A stretch of DNA of 64,000 nucleotides from NCBI GenBank assembly GCA_025738555.1, contig JAOVFP010000018.1, positions 62,001 to 126,000 on the forward strand. Direction: 5' to 3'. Below are positions 1 through 11,766 of this stretch, in pieces; the stretch's first letter is position 1, and each line of letters starts with the position of its first letter. This DNA comes from Cyathus striatus (taxonomy: Eukaryota > Basidiomycota > Agaricomycetes > Agaricales > Nidulariaceae). The position numbers and the translations under genes were made by a program. The notes below the pieces were generated by a model. The model saw only the letters and a list, made by a program, of their open reading frames with translations. It was not told where the DNA came from and made no database searches.

Positions 1-436
1 ACATAGGATGCTCATGGGCAAGTCGCTGATTTGATAAATATGTAACTAAAATGTCTACCTGCGCTGCAAAATCTGACATAAGTATTCAGGTGCTCAGCAG
101 GAGGCGAGAGGTGCTTGCGTACTGGCGGTAGGGCAAAACAAGGTAGAACATTTTGTTTGCCTCCATTTACCACCTACACGTTGGGCGCTGCGACTGGCGC
201 TACCCAGCTGCGCCGAGGCTGCGGGTAGCTTAGCTAATTGTACTTACAGATCCGTAAACGAGATTAGTACTACGACTCGCGAAGTTTGAATGTATTTACG
301 GTCATGATGACATAGTCTTAATAAACCCAAGCGTCTGATTGATGATCATAGTCAAATCATATTTCTCCCGAAACGAAGTCTAACCCGTGCACCCATCCAC
401 TGGTTACAGATTCGAACGCTTTTCAAATGATACAAA
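1..436. other. Left edge, no gene supported
   Basis: No convincing coding exon is visible here. A short GC-rich patch near 180-230 contains self-complementary GCGC/GCTAC pieces, but it does not fold into a recognisable RNA gene. Further 5' exons of the NACHT gene that follows could lie here; I could not define any. Confidence 0.4.
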
Positions 437-2072
437 TTGTTCTTCTCATACTACTTACTCCGATACAGGGAACATTTTCCCACACTTCGGGCTCCACACA
501 TTTGTCGACATTTTCCAACCAAGGGTGTTGCGGTTTCCGATTGCGATATTAATTCTGCCGGGAGAGATATTAATATCAACAACTATCCCAGTCCAGAAAC
601 AGGTATGAGAACCAAAATAATTTTACTGACTATAATAACTCAGCTATGTAGCACGTTGCCCATTAGCCGAAGATCCCCTGGATCGCCTCAATAAGCTGAG
701 TGCAGTAGGGGCCTCGTATAATTCCAGAGACAGCCGAAAACGTGCTTTATGCACTGAAGGCACCAGAACATCGCAGCTAATGATTATTAAACATTGGGTT
801 CAGAATGTGTCAACTAACAAGAAGATATTTTGGTTATCCGGAGGCGTCGGGGCAGGGAAAAGTTCTATTGCGCAAACTATTGCTCAATTTTGCGCTGAAA
901 GGGATTGTCTGGCTGCCACGTTTTTCTTCAAAGCCGACGATGAGACACGCTCACAAGTGGACCAGTTAATACCAACCTTATCATTGCAGCTTGCAGCGTC
1001 ATCGGAAAATAGTAAACGGGTTATAGAAGAATATTTGATACGATATCCTCGTCCAATGAAGGAGATAAATCTTCAAGAACAATTCCAATGGCTAGTACAA
1101 TATCCGATCTGGTCTATCACGCCAAATATATGCGCTCGCAAGACACCTAAATTGATTGTAATAGATGCATTAGATGAGTCCAATGATTTCGACACGCTTC
1201 GGGACTTTCTTTCATCTGTGGTCAACAGTTTGGCTGAGCACACGTGTCATCCTTTACGAATCCTTCTTACTAGCCGCCCCGAACAACGAATCGCCGCATT
1301 TTTTGCGGGATTACCAGAACACATATATGAAAACATCAGCCTAGTGCATGACGAAGAGTCAGATCATGACATTCGTCTACATCTTACAAATACATTTGCG
1401 CACATCCGCTCAAAACATATCCACGATTATCGTGAAAGACTTGAAGACTGGCCTCCCAAATCAGATATAGATTGGCTCGTTGATCGATCATCAGGCCATT
1501 TCATTTACGCATCCACGGTGGTCAAGTTTATTGACAACGATATGGAGAACCCAGCGTTGCAATTGGAGTACATTCTTAGAGGGTTGAACTCAGGAGATTC
1601 GATTGGAGGTAGTGCTTACAAAGAGATTGACAAACTTTACGACGCAGTCCTTACAAAAGCTACTCAAGACGTACACGTAAGCGTTGAAGCTATAGTCAAG
1701 CTATTGGCTGTATATGCTTCGACCAAACCAGGTCTTATCGAAGCACAGACCAATCGTACTATAGCTGCACGGGTAATACAGGAAAACGAAGACCTTGTGG
1801 TTCGTATACATCGACATATGCGCTCCCTTATTGCGCCAGTTAATACGAAGTCTATGAAAATGGAACTTCTGCACAAATCATTTCTGGACTATCTTAACGA
1901 TTCAACCCGTTCCGGATCATTTTATATCGAGAACATTCGTTACGTACCACACTTTTCACATGTTTTCTGGTGCGAAATTCTGCAAATACATTATTCACGA
2001 GCTTACACATTTTATATAGGAATGCAAAATGGTACCATGCAATTAAGATTGGCCACAATTCGAAATGGATAG
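437..2072 (+). CDS. NACHT-type STAND NTPase (NLR-like), 5' end uncertain
   Basis: Fungal NACHT P-loop NTPases are NLR-like switches linked to non-self recognition and programmed cell death. The long open frame from 780 has Walker A GGVGAGKSS, a Walker B region LIVIDALDE, a sensor-type LLTSRPEQRI and the family-typical SSGHFIYASTVVKFI and LLHKSFLDYL motifs. The frame stays open upstream of the ATG at 780, giving the usual pre-NACHT stretch DPLDRL...GASYNS. A 49-nt intron at 603-651 (GTATGA...TAG) joins this to an upstream exon ending in NINNYPSPET. The first ATG of the gene is therefore not 780 and was not located. The frame stops at 2072 without WD40, TPR or ankyrin repeats. A different frame stays open over 1970-2476, so the 3' end may be frameshifted or continue through an unrecognised intron. 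No N-terminal effector domain was recognised. Confidence 0.75.
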
Positions 2073-2745
2073 TGACTTTAGATTGTTCTGCAATGCTCAT
2101 ACCGACGCAGCGGCAGTGGGATGTTATTGACAGCCGAATCCCTTTACACCCATGGGGATTAATTACATGCGGTGTTCAATACTTAAACAAGCTACCTGCC
2201 TTTCCAGGAAAAGTGCTCATGGCCTTGACAGCAGAAATTCTCTATCCATTCATTATTATACCGTCTCAACCTGATATTTATGACGTGGGAAGACTTGAAA
2301 GCTTAAGATTGCAGAATTATATTCCCGGTTCAGGATTTAACTGCTCGTTTGGAGATTGGGGGATCTTGTATAGTGGGCGGAGGATAATGGCTGCAATGTT
2401 TTTTGGCCACCCAAGTAGCCCCCATAAGGGCGGTTTATCAGAAGATTTTTTAACGCTGGAGGGATCCCTAATGTAGAATTGATATGGTCTAGCGTGGTCG
2501 ATCGAGACAACTGTATTGCCCCTATCAGAGACATGAACTTCGATAAAATCGATATCTTAATCAACCCAGTGCTTATATTCAAAGACGCACATATATGGCC
2601 CCAACTATACACTATACTACATGCTATACCATATACTATGTACAGGGCATTTATGGCATTCCTAGCTCTATAGGTTTCGTTTTGCCTGGTCTCTTTGTAT
2701 TTGAAATGTTCTGTGGCCTGGTGTGTTCAGAATTTGTGCGTTACT
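2073..2745 (+). other. Possible NACHT 3' continuation, frame shifted
   Basis: A frame open to 2476 overlaps the end of the NACHT frame and contains plausible protein-like sequence (for example PLHPWGLITCGVQYLNKL). I recognise no domain. It may be the C-terminal part of the NACHT gene reached by a frameshift or an unrecognised intron. Beyond 2480 I see nothing supportable before the MITE at 2746. Confidence 0.3.
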
Positions 2746-3204
2746 GTACAGATGATGACCGTTCCTTTGTACACCCAAATTTGATTGTGCAATATCTTTA
2801 TTCCAAGTAACATTCCTGTTCTAAAAATTTGATATTCATAATTCACGAGAAGTATACTACATTATTCCTTAATTTGAGAGCAGTACAATTAAAGTTGTAG
2901 GACTTATGTGCATTTTACTGATTCTGAGGTGAATTTAGGTTTCACCACTCCTTTGTACAAGGTCACAATTCGGTGTTCTGTTACATAAAATGTGACACAA
3001 TACCGATTAGCTTCCTCAGGAACATCAAAATTCATGAAAACACACAAAATTCAACATTGCACGTCTCTAAGTTGAGGAGTAGAAAAAAAAGTACATACTT
3101 AACAGGACAGATAATTTTTTTTGTAGCTATATGTGATTTGTTGTCGTAAAAATGCCACTGTACAAAGGACTAGTGGTGTACAAAGGAGTGGTCATCATCT
3201 GTAC
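2746..3204. repeat. Short TIR element (MITE-like), about 460 bp
   Basis: The ends are inverted copies of each other: GTACAGATGATGACC followed by a CTCCTTTGTACACC-like stretch at the left, and the reverse complement at 3173-3204. An extra internal copy of the CCTTTGTACA motif lies near 2948. There is no ORF. The target duplication is not resolved. Confidence 0.6.
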
Positions 3205-3304
3205 CATTATGGCCGGTTGTTCAGTCACTGAAACAGATCCCGGGTTCTCAGTTTGGTCATGCATCACACCCTGTGTATAGCGGTCAAAATGCACAGCGGA
3301 AGCC

Positions 3305-3914
3305 ACACTCCTGTCTGGCGACTTTTTTGCCATTCGCAAAATTCATCCAAATTCGACCTCAATTATTTTAAATATTGACTGAACATTTTGGCTGTCGCAA
3401 AATGTTCACTATTGGTTAGTGCAAAATCATAGACAAATATTACATTTTGTACATATTTTGTATGAATACAAATGATTCTTTTTGTTCTAATTTTAGCTTC
3501 ATCAAAATAAGTGTCAAATGTAACGTTGTGAACATGTTTTGACCTCATGCAAAATTTATTGTTTTGCATGACTGCAAAACCCGTGAAAAATGAAACATTT
3601 TGCTTTTTCTCTTAAAATAACAGGTTCACCAGTTCTGTTATTTTAAGAGAAAAAGCAAAATGTTTCATTGTGCACGGATTTTGCAGTCATGCAAAACAAT
3701 AAATTTTGCATGAGGTCAAAACATGTTCACAACGTTACATTTGACACTTATTTTGATGAAGCTAAAATTAGAACAAAAAGAATCATTTGTATTCATACAA
3801 AATATATACAAAATGTAATATTGCATCGGCCAAAATGTTTAGTCAATATTTAAAATAATTGAGATCAAATTTGGATGGATTTTGCGAATGGCAAAAAAGT
3901 TGCCAGACAGGAGT
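3305..3914. mobile_element. Foldback element 1, near-perfect palindrome of about 610 bp
   Basis: The left arm (3305-3623) and right arm (3635-3914) are reverse complements around an 11-nt spacer near 3629, including the same peptide-like frame on opposite strands. The right arm lacks about 30 bp present in the left arm (around 3390-3430). The outer ends read ACACTCCTGTCTGG and its complement. They are flanked by GCC at 3302-3304 and 3915-3917, which looks like a 3-bp target duplication. The flanks together rebuild the dispersed repeat described at 3919-4090, so the element sits inside that repeat. Confidence 0.8.
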
Positions 3915-3918
3915 GCCG

Positions 3919-4090
3919 AGAACACCGAGGTTTGTTTGGGTTATGCTTCTGATACAAACATACTGACGTAATTTTACTTAAAGGAGGATGCTTAGGCTGA
4001 AGTAGCACCGCCACCACTCGGGACTCGGGAGCATCTCCCGGTGTACAAACAACTTGGTCACTGGTGTGTAAACAAAGTACTGTGCGCACT
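3919..4090 (+). repeat. Dispersed repeat R1, copy a
   Basis: Carries CTTCTGATACAAACA and CATCTCCCGGTGTACAAACA blocks that recur at 41.8, 46.4/47.1, 53.9, 54.9 and 61.1 kb. The block order is rearranged here compared with the fullest copies at 41.8 and 60.9-61.2 kb. No coding capacity is credible. Confidence 0.65.
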
Positions 4091-5618
4091 GCCGTGTTGG
4101 GTGTTTCCGAGTCCCGTCAACGCCTCTCTCGGTCTGGCGCACTTCTCCAATCGACTGTCCTTGCCTTCCTCCCCCAGCTGTATACAAATCCTGTAATCAA
4201 CGTCAGCCTCCACTAGCACTGGTCCCGCACGTACTATGTTTAGGACCTTCGTCGTTGTGTTTCATGCACATTGCTAGCATTCTCCTCGCTGGCCTGCTGT
4301 ATTCAGGTCTCGCATCGTTGGAAAGGCTCGAGGAGTATAGGCTGGGAACATAACTACGCCAGGTTTGAACGTCTCTAGTCTCTATCCCTCCTAGTTTGTG
4401 TCAAGACTCAACGATGCAGCAAGCTAACCCATCTCAAGGCCTCAACGTCAACTAGCATAACTTTATGGAGTAGCACGCAGTCTTCGCCTTGTATGTCATC
4501 AAATGCAGTGCCAGCGTTTGAGGAGGAAGGTACCACGTAGTTCCTGAAGAAGTTTTGGAATCGCGAGGAACGGGAGAAGGGAGGAGAGTGCGATCCATGT
4601 GATGATGCTTTCTGTCGTGCATTCTCCTTCGACTGCTACAACTCACAACCTCTTACCAACACTTCTCTCTACCACCACTATCGCCTCCTCGTCGTTGTGA
4701 CGTATCGACTATACCAACTGCCGCCACGTTTCCCAGGCCCTGTCCCCACCACCAACCAACACCAAGCCTCGCACCTCGAACCACCACCCTTTCGCCCCGG
4801 TATCGCCGTCGCGAACCACACACCACCTCGCCGTTTCGTACCACCACCATCTCGCACAACCATGTCACTACCTCATCACCGTTCTACACCATGTAAGCCT
4901 CTCCCCGCTCACGACGAAGACGGCGTTTACCAGCACCTCCATCAACGTCACGTAGATGTCATGTCTATGAGTCGTTTGCTACTTCCTGCGTTAGTTCGAT
5001 CTCCTATCACGGATAACCGAGCCAACGAAGACAGCTCAATCGAAATCGATCGCGAGCCTTGAGCACAGCTGTACTGATCCCATTGATGGATATTGTTCCA
5101 CACGCCTACACCTGTACAAGCTTACCCAAACCTCCACTCGCACCTATCACTTCTTACGCAACGCGCACTATACAACCTAAACGCCTCTCCACTTTCCCCT
5201 TCGCACCTTTCTCGAGTCATCCACCTGACCCATTGGATGAGTACGTATGGCTTCGTATGCCGCTGCTTCGGTTGATTTCCTGACGTGCCTTTGAAGTGGC
5301 GCTTGACGCCCGATTTCATTGGTTTTGACATTCTTCCCCTTCGACCTGTATAGACTGAATGTGACTACACGCTACTTACGAATACGACACCAGGAAAGGC
5401 TGACACGACTCGCCTATGTACGTAGGCATACATATGCATATCTCGCTGGTGCTTATCCACGCTTAAATCTTTTGTAGGTCTCTGGAACTGTTATATCACA
5501 CTTAATTCTCTCCGTACATGACTACACCATTTTGTGATATACAATAGCATTCCAAGCAATTTTACATCCTTGTTCGTGCTTACAACTTTGCTAAAAGTAT
5601 AATCATGGTTGTGACCAA
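4091..5618. other. Gene-poor, C-rich stretch
   Basis: A proline-rich frame (4697-5062, +) and several overlapping short frames are open, but none has a recognisable domain, a clear intron structure or a repeated homologue. I treat them as chance frames in CCA/CCT-rich DNA. The 3' flank of the RNase T2 gene lies at about 5400-5618. Confidence 0.4.
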
Positions 5619-7034
5619 TTAATGGGAACTAGATTTCGGTGGGTACTTAATCCCAGATGAGGGACAAGAACCAGATTCAGGTGCATCTAGGAATAGAATG
5701 TTCATATAAAGTCTCCAGATATATTAGAAAGTGGCGTACCAATAGCGACGAACGTTCCATCAATAATAGATCCTTTCAAATTGAAGTACCAGCTAATTTG
5801 GTCCAGGGTACCAGATGAACAATCAAGAGAAGGCGTAACACCCTAAAATATCTCTCTCCGTCAGGTCCACCAAGAAAAGGACGGGGATACAGAGGGTATA
5901 ATCACCGAAGCTGACTTGAGCGCAGATGTCAACTGCTTGAGAGTAAACGTCTTGCTTGACGAAGGCGTAATTCCAGCATTCGAGAGCCAAGTGAATGTTG
6001 GAAGAGTTTGGAAGAGTTTGACTACTGTTTCGAAGAATGCCACCGCCTACGAAGATTAGTAATTGGGATCCGAGGAATAGAGATAATTTGGGATGCACCT
6101 CTGCCCCTCTGACACTTCCGCTGGGGAGACATGATGGTTCGAGAGTGCTATATTGGCAGACTCTCAGGTACTGATCCACGTGAAAAATCAATTGACGGAA
6201 TACCTCATGCACGTTCCATGTGTGGACCATTCGTGCTGCAAATCACGATCAACATACCAACCATGTATCATAAAAGAGGCTAGTTACCTCCCAGAACTGC
6301 TCGTTATTCCCATTAATGTCGACCCAGTGCTGAAAGAAATCTAAGTACAGAACTATGAGATAGAGTGATCCATCAGCGTACCGTATTCATAAATGATAAG
6401 GTATCAGAAGCGCCGTTCGCCGAAAGAAGCTGTAAACATTGGTAACTGTTACTTTAGTTCAAATTATACGACTTTAGACTCACAGATGATATTCCGGTGT
6501 AAGCTCTTGACGGATCGCAGTTCTCCTTAAATGTTGTGTCGCAACTACAAGATCTGTAAGCGGACTGTAAGGGTTTAATAATGAATTACCCACTTATCAG
6601 GCCATAAGCCTAAGAGTGATCATCAATGAAGCAGTTTAAGCGTTGTATAAAAAGGAACATACCGTGAATCGTCCAGCTATTGGTAGGTCCAGTCGAAGGA
6701 TTCGTATCCCAAAACTGCAAATATCAGTAAGTTAACAATAGCCAACAATCGACATACAAACCTGTGTTTGAAGCAGCAATCCCTGTTCGCAACATCGTTA
6801 GTGCACTAATCTATAGCGCAAATAATGAAAACGATTTACTCCAGGAGATTCAAAGCAGCAAAGGTTTGAGACGCGAGACGTATTATGACAGGATGCAGCT
6901 CCCGTGGTAGAGCATCCAGAGCTAATAAACGTATCACGACCAAGGAGGCCTGTCACACTGAGAGACTCGGAGAGCGGCGAAGCAAGTGCTTGCGCCAGTA
7001 ACACAAAGACAAACGCAATAGCTGTGGAGAACAT
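5619..7034 (-). CDS. Secreted ribonuclease T2, intact multi-exon gene
   Basis: T2 RNases cleave single-stranded RNA through 2',3'-cyclic phosphates and are secreted or vacuolar. Reading the minus strand, exon 1 (ATG at 7034) starts with a hydrophobic signal peptide ending near ALASPL, then SSGCSTTGAASCHNTS and NLCCFESPG. Later exons give GLLLQTQ, FWDTNPSTGPTNSWTIHG, LWPDNC, RAYTGISS, FWEHEWSTHGTCMS and KLFQTLPTFTWLSNAGITP, then a C-terminal GTLDQISWYFNLKG. Both catalytic histidine signatures are present: CAS I (IHGLWP) and CAS II (EHEWSTHGTC). About nine short introns with GT-AG ends keep the frame throughout and I found no internal stop. The stop is TAA at 5619-5621. A truncated relative lies about 450 bp upstream. 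Confidence 0.9.
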
Positions 7035-7486
7035 GGTAAATCAATGTCCAAGAGCACTCGAAGCAATCGCACAGTCGAAGGATTTGCGTTGCTTAAATCT
7101 ACCTTTTCAAGGAAGGGGCCACAACGAACAACGTGTACGAAGAACGCGCGTGCGTCAATGAGAGAAATAATACCACAAGGTGATTCTGAATCGTGCATGA
7201 GGTACGCATATAAGCAGTACGGAGATCACAGTAAAGAACCTTTCCATTGTGTCACTTTGTGACGATTCTTCTTGATCGATGGGGCTTTTAAATGGTACTA
7301 TAATTAAAATGTACGTATTTCGAGGAAGACCATGAACGTGTGTGACAGAAAAAGCTAATAGAACATACCGGCATGCTAACACCGAATGTGGGCCATATGA
7401 TAGAGTCTTATCTCGCCAAGAATAGCACTCTTGACCACTCGAAGCAGTGACTAAAATTGGATCATCACTACCAAGTAGTAAGTAGT
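7035..7486 (-). promoter_or_regulatory. Upstream region of the RNase T2 gene
   Basis: This is the interval between the intact RNase T2 start and the truncated copy. Several short frames are open but none looks coding. It most likely holds the promoter and 5' leader; no motif was identified with confidence. Confidence 0.35.
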
Positions 7487-7925
7487 TCATGTGGTTTCAA
7501 TATCGAAATAGGCTTCCTTCTCGGTAAAGATGGTCTTAGTGTTAGACGCACCACAAAAATACATGTAGGGCTCGAGGATCGACGTAAGTGATCTCGGAGA
7601 AGGTACTCGTCGCTCGAAAGCGATAGCTTGATAACGGGAGCGTAACACTCTAAAATATCTCTCGTCGTCAGTTCCACGGAGAGAGTGGTAATCACCGAAG
7701 CTGACTTGAGCACAGATGTCTTGCTTGACGAAGGTGTAATTCCAGTATTCGAGAGCCAAGTGAATGTTGGAAGAGTTTGGAAGAGTTTGACTACTGTTTC
7801 GTAGAATTCCACTGTCTGAAGTCGAATATTAGCACTTAGGATCTGAAGAAGAGACTCGACACAGATGCACCTCAGCTCCTTTCCCACTTCCACTCGGGAG
7901 ACATGATGGTTCAAGAGTGCTATAT
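7487..7925 (-). pseudogene. Truncated second RNase T2 copy
   Basis: The minus strand repeats the C-terminal third of the neighbouring RNase T2: ETVVKLFQTLPTFTWLSN, GITPSSSKT and LKSAS are nearly identical, including the downstream intron region. A few codons are lost after SSSKT compared with the intact gene. Sequence beyond the intron (FSEITYVDPRALHVFL) no longer matches. Neither the signal peptide nor either catalytic histidine signature is present. It is a 5'-truncated tandem duplicate and not expected to be active. Confidence 0.8.
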
Positions 7926-8301
7926 CAGGGACCTACGACAGATTCCTCTTCACAGCCTGAGACGGACGCTTCTTCAGACCCCAACAAATTCATCTAAACC
8001 AAAATTCTCTCGAAGCCGGAAAATAAAATGTCACCCGGAGTTTTCATCTTATACCTCCAACCTGTCACGCGACCACACCGTGTAACTTTGAGTCTCGATC
8101 TGCGAAAGACTCCTATTCAGAGCCTAGTACACCAACTCAATTCTCCCAACTTACAAGTACAACAAACTCCTCCTCTCAAGACTTGCAGCCGGTTGCGCAC
8201 CCCCTACGAATAACAACGACGATTCTGGCGCAACATCCCCAGAGTTCTCATGAAATATGAATTAATCGCGTCGATTTATGACTTCCCGTGAAGTACATCT
8301 T
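7926..8301. other. Spacer without recognised gene
   Basis: Short open frames on the plus strand have no domain or intron support. The right end (8302-8310) is the target-site duplication of the next element. Confidence 0.4.
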
Positions 8302-8310
8302 CTTCAGCTA

Positions 8311-11025
8311 GGGCTGCTAACTTTTCGACTTCTTGTCGAGTTTTTCGAGTTAAAGTCGAGTCTCACTTAAGTTATAGTCGAGTTCCACTTTTGAGCTCGC
8401 TTAACTTTTTCAAGTCAAAGTTAAGTTACCTCAAGTGGCCATTTTCTTATTTCGAGTGGACTCGAGTTCCCTTCTTTTTTATTTTGATAAAAGTCGAGTT
8501 CCCTCGAGTGGACTTAAGTTCCTCACTTATTTTTTTTGGTGAAAGTCAAGTTCCCTCAAGTAAACTTAAGTTCCTCACTTATTTTATTTTTTGAGCTAAA
8601 GTCGAGTTCCATTTTTTTCTTCTGAAAGTTGAGTTCTCTCGAGTTAAGTTAAGTTCCTCACTAATTTTTTAGTGAGTATAAGTTGAGTTCCCAATCACTA
8701 CTGCTGCTACCACTGCTCTCTGTCCCGCACCTTGCCTAATTTCTTCTACATTTCCCACGCACTCTGCCCACCATTATTTACTTTTGTTTGCATGTAGTGT
8801 TGAACCATCACATCTATCATACACAAATATTTATCACTGCGACATCAACATGTGAACATCAATGCTCATCATGCTCAACAGTGAGCAAGTCTTTTCTGAT
8901 TTCCCAGCTCAATTCTTGCTCTTTTTATTTCAATCTTTTTGCATCACCTAATATAAGTTATTATACATATAGTAGGCCACATTATACTAAGTACTAATGT
9001 AAATAAACTTATAAAAATGCGAGTTACATATGTATTTAGTCTTTGTTATTAATATTTCCATGCTTTGTACAACAGATTATGTGATTTGTTTAGAAAAGTG
9101 TATTAATTGTATGGAAAAATAAGAGCGGAGGCGTGGGAAACTATGAGCATGAGGGCGGGAAATGATGAAATGCGTGGGAAATTGCGAGCGGGAGGGCAGG
9201 AAATAATGATTAGAGGAGAAGCGGAGGCGTGGGAAATCAAGAGCGGGAGAGCGGGATAGAATGAGTAGAGGTCAGAATGATAGCGGAAGCGTGGGAAAAT
9301 GTTGAGTAGGAATGCGGACAGCAGTAAACAACGGAAATTATAAGCGGAGGCGTGGGAAATCATGAGCGGGAGGGCGGGATAGAATGACTAGAGGTTAGAA
9401 TGATAGCGGAAGCGTGGGAAAATGTTAACTGAGAATGCGGACACCTATAAACAGTGGAATAATGTTGAAAACTTTATAATTCAGATGTTGCTCAATAAAT
9501 ACCTTCTATAATGTATACAGTATACATTAATATATTGGAGGAAAACTTAACAAATTAATGAAAGGCAGAAGCATGGGAAATTGTAAGTGTGATGGCGGAC
9601 AACAGAAAAGAGCATAGGAAACATTGAACATGAAGGTATGTAAGTGCGAATGTTAAGCGGAGGCGTGGGAAATTATGAGCGGAGGTACGGGTGACAATGA
9701 GCAGAGTGTGGGAAACATTGAGCGCGAAAGTATGTAGGCGCGATATGTTAAGCGGAAGCGTGGGAAATAACGAGCGGAGGTGCGCGCAACAATGAGTATG
9801 CTGGGAAATGAGTAAACATTGAATTATAGGCGTGGGAAAGAATGGGCGGGGGGGGCGGGAAATAACACAAACTACTGTATGTATTATTGTAGGGTACTCC
9901 ATACAATACAATTGTAGAACTTGCTTATTTTTCAAGTAAAAGTTAAGTTCCCTAGCGTAAAGTTAAGTTTCTCGCTTGTTTTTTTGAGCAAAAGTTAAGT
10001 TCCATTGAGTGGAGTCGAGTTTCTCGCTTATTTTTTTTGAGTGAAAGTTAAGTTCTATCGAGTGGAGTCGAGTTTCTCACTTATAATTTTATTCAAGTGT
10101 CAGTTGAGTGGAGTTAAGTTACCATCAAGTTACCTTCGAGTGATAAATGCCACTCGACTCCACTCGAATTTGAGTCGAGTTCCATTCGAGTTCCACTTAA
10201 GTTCCTCAAGTTCCATACCAAAAAACCCATACTTTATGATTGTACTCATTGTTGTCGCGATCCCTTAGCTCGTTGTTTCCCACGCCCACCCATGCCGCCG
10301 CGGATGTGTAAAAATAGCGCCATCATATCATCCATCAAATCCCTGATCATTCCACTCGCTTCTGATGCATTGATGGTGATCGCGTCGCACTTCTTCCATC
10401 ATCATGCTCAACAGTGAGCACGTATTTTGTGCATTCTTCTCTCACTTTTTGAATTCTTTCTGTGATTTTTTTTTACAATGTGAAGTTAGTTATTTTGTGT
10501 GTAATATAATATCTTAGTTGTATAAACATCATGTACTGTGCTTATAAAAAATATTATATGAATAATAATAATTGCAGCTTTTCATACTATTTCATAAGTA
10601 ATTTAGCTGTACTGTCAAAGCATTTAATATACATTCATATTCACAAAAAAAAATTGAGAGGAATCGCCCAAGAATTCGACCAGAAATGAAAATAATGGGT
10701 GCTCACTGTTTATGACGATGACGAGGCACATGAATGCGATCAAACGCGCCGCGGAAACAATGCGCGGCACTCATTGATTAATTTGATAGAGGTAGAGGCA
10801 TCAGATCAAATTAATGATCGACATTCAGGGGCGTGGGAAACAATGAGCGCGGAAGCGCAATAGTGAGTGATCATTAATCTAGCAATCCATAGTAGTGTTA
10901 GAATGTCTGTGATATACCATACAATTTACATTTTTTGAGTTACAGGTAAGTTCCTAAGTTAAGTTCCAGTCGAGTTCCAGTCGAGTTCCATTCCAGTTAC
11001 CAGTAACTCGAAAAGTTGACGGCCC
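8311..11025. mobile_element. GAGTT element, copy 1: 2.7 kb non-autonomous TIR element
   Basis: The termini are inverted: GGGCTGCTAACTTTTCGA on the left and the complement of GGGCCGTCAACTTTTCGAG on the right. A 9-bp direct repeat, CTTCAGCTA, flanks both ends (8302-8310 and 11026-11034). The outer 300-600 bp on each side are arrays of a degenerate GAGTTAAGTTCC / CACTCGAGTT motif. The core holds a G-rich minisatellite of GCGGAGGCGTGGGAAAT type (about 9100-9850) and two ATGCTCAACAGTGAGCA stretches. No transposase frame is present. A second copy with the same ends and core lies at 36059-38723. A 9-bp duplication is commonest among Mutator-like elements; that class is inference only. Confidence 0.85.
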
Positions 11026-11034
11026 CTTCAGCTA

Positions 11035-11488
11035 ATGTCGGAAATTATGCCTAATGTGCCATCTCCTGTATTTAAATAGTGCCCAAATACCAGCTTTGAC
11101 GGTAACCTATGCGTTCTTTGTTTGAGGAAACACAAAGCTTTGAGTTGCAATGGTCTCTCTGTCGCATTTCTTGCTTCTTGGTTCTGCTAGCTGTGTAAGA
11201 CGTCTTTCAGGGCCTTCAAGATTAACAGCGGTCGCTGCAGATGTCTGCCGGTCGCTTTTTTGTGTATAATGCCCCAGTGTACCATGCTTAGCTGTGGATA
11301 TATAATGTATTCGATCATGTTGTAATGATAAAAGCTTTCAGATTCGAATATTATATATTAATAGAATTTGGTTTGTGTTGCGTTGTGCAGTGCTGATACT
11401 TTTGAAGTACTTACAGTGAGTCAGCTATAGTTAGCATGCTTCTCAGGGAGGTGAGAAAGAACGACAAGTAGTCTCAACAAAGTTACTT
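11035..11488. other. Spacer without recognised gene
   Basis: No coding exon or RNA gene is evident between the GAGTT element and the small palindromic repeat that follows. Confidence 0.4.
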
Positions 11489-11643
11489 ACACCCCAGACT
11501 ATAGTGAATTGGATCACGGTACATATGGTACACCCCAATGTTAACACCTTCTAAAAAAGGCTATTTTCCGCATCAGGGTGAGGACTATATTCTAACTGTG
11601 TACCATATGCAACACGATCCGATTCAGTCCTGTCTGAGGTGTT
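11489..11643. repeat. Small palindromic MITE, about 155 bp
   Basis: Two arms of about 45 bp are inverted copies: ACACC..CAGACTATAGTGAAT..GGATCACGGTACATATGGTACAC at the left and its complement ending GGTGTT at the right. A short AT-rich middle separates them. There is no ORF. Confidence 0.65.
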
Positions 11644-11766
11644 AACGGTACAATATGATTAACATAGGCTCGGATATACTACTTCCTCGGAAAAGCCTAG
11701 AGACAATTTCAAATCGAGGTTTGTATACTAAGTGTGATGATATTGCAAGATCGTATAATAAGTACA

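Noticed and set aside
3363..3853. Two similar proteins on opposite strands
   Set aside because: They are mirror translations of the two arms of foldback element 1.
4697..5283. Proline-rich secreted protein genes
   Set aside because: No signal peptide, domain, intron or repeated homologue; composition explains the open frames.
8303..8310. 8-bp hAT duplication for the GAGTT element
   Set aside because: With 8 bp the two copies would end in different bases (C and A); a 9-bp duplication gives identical ends in both copies, so 9 bp is preferred.
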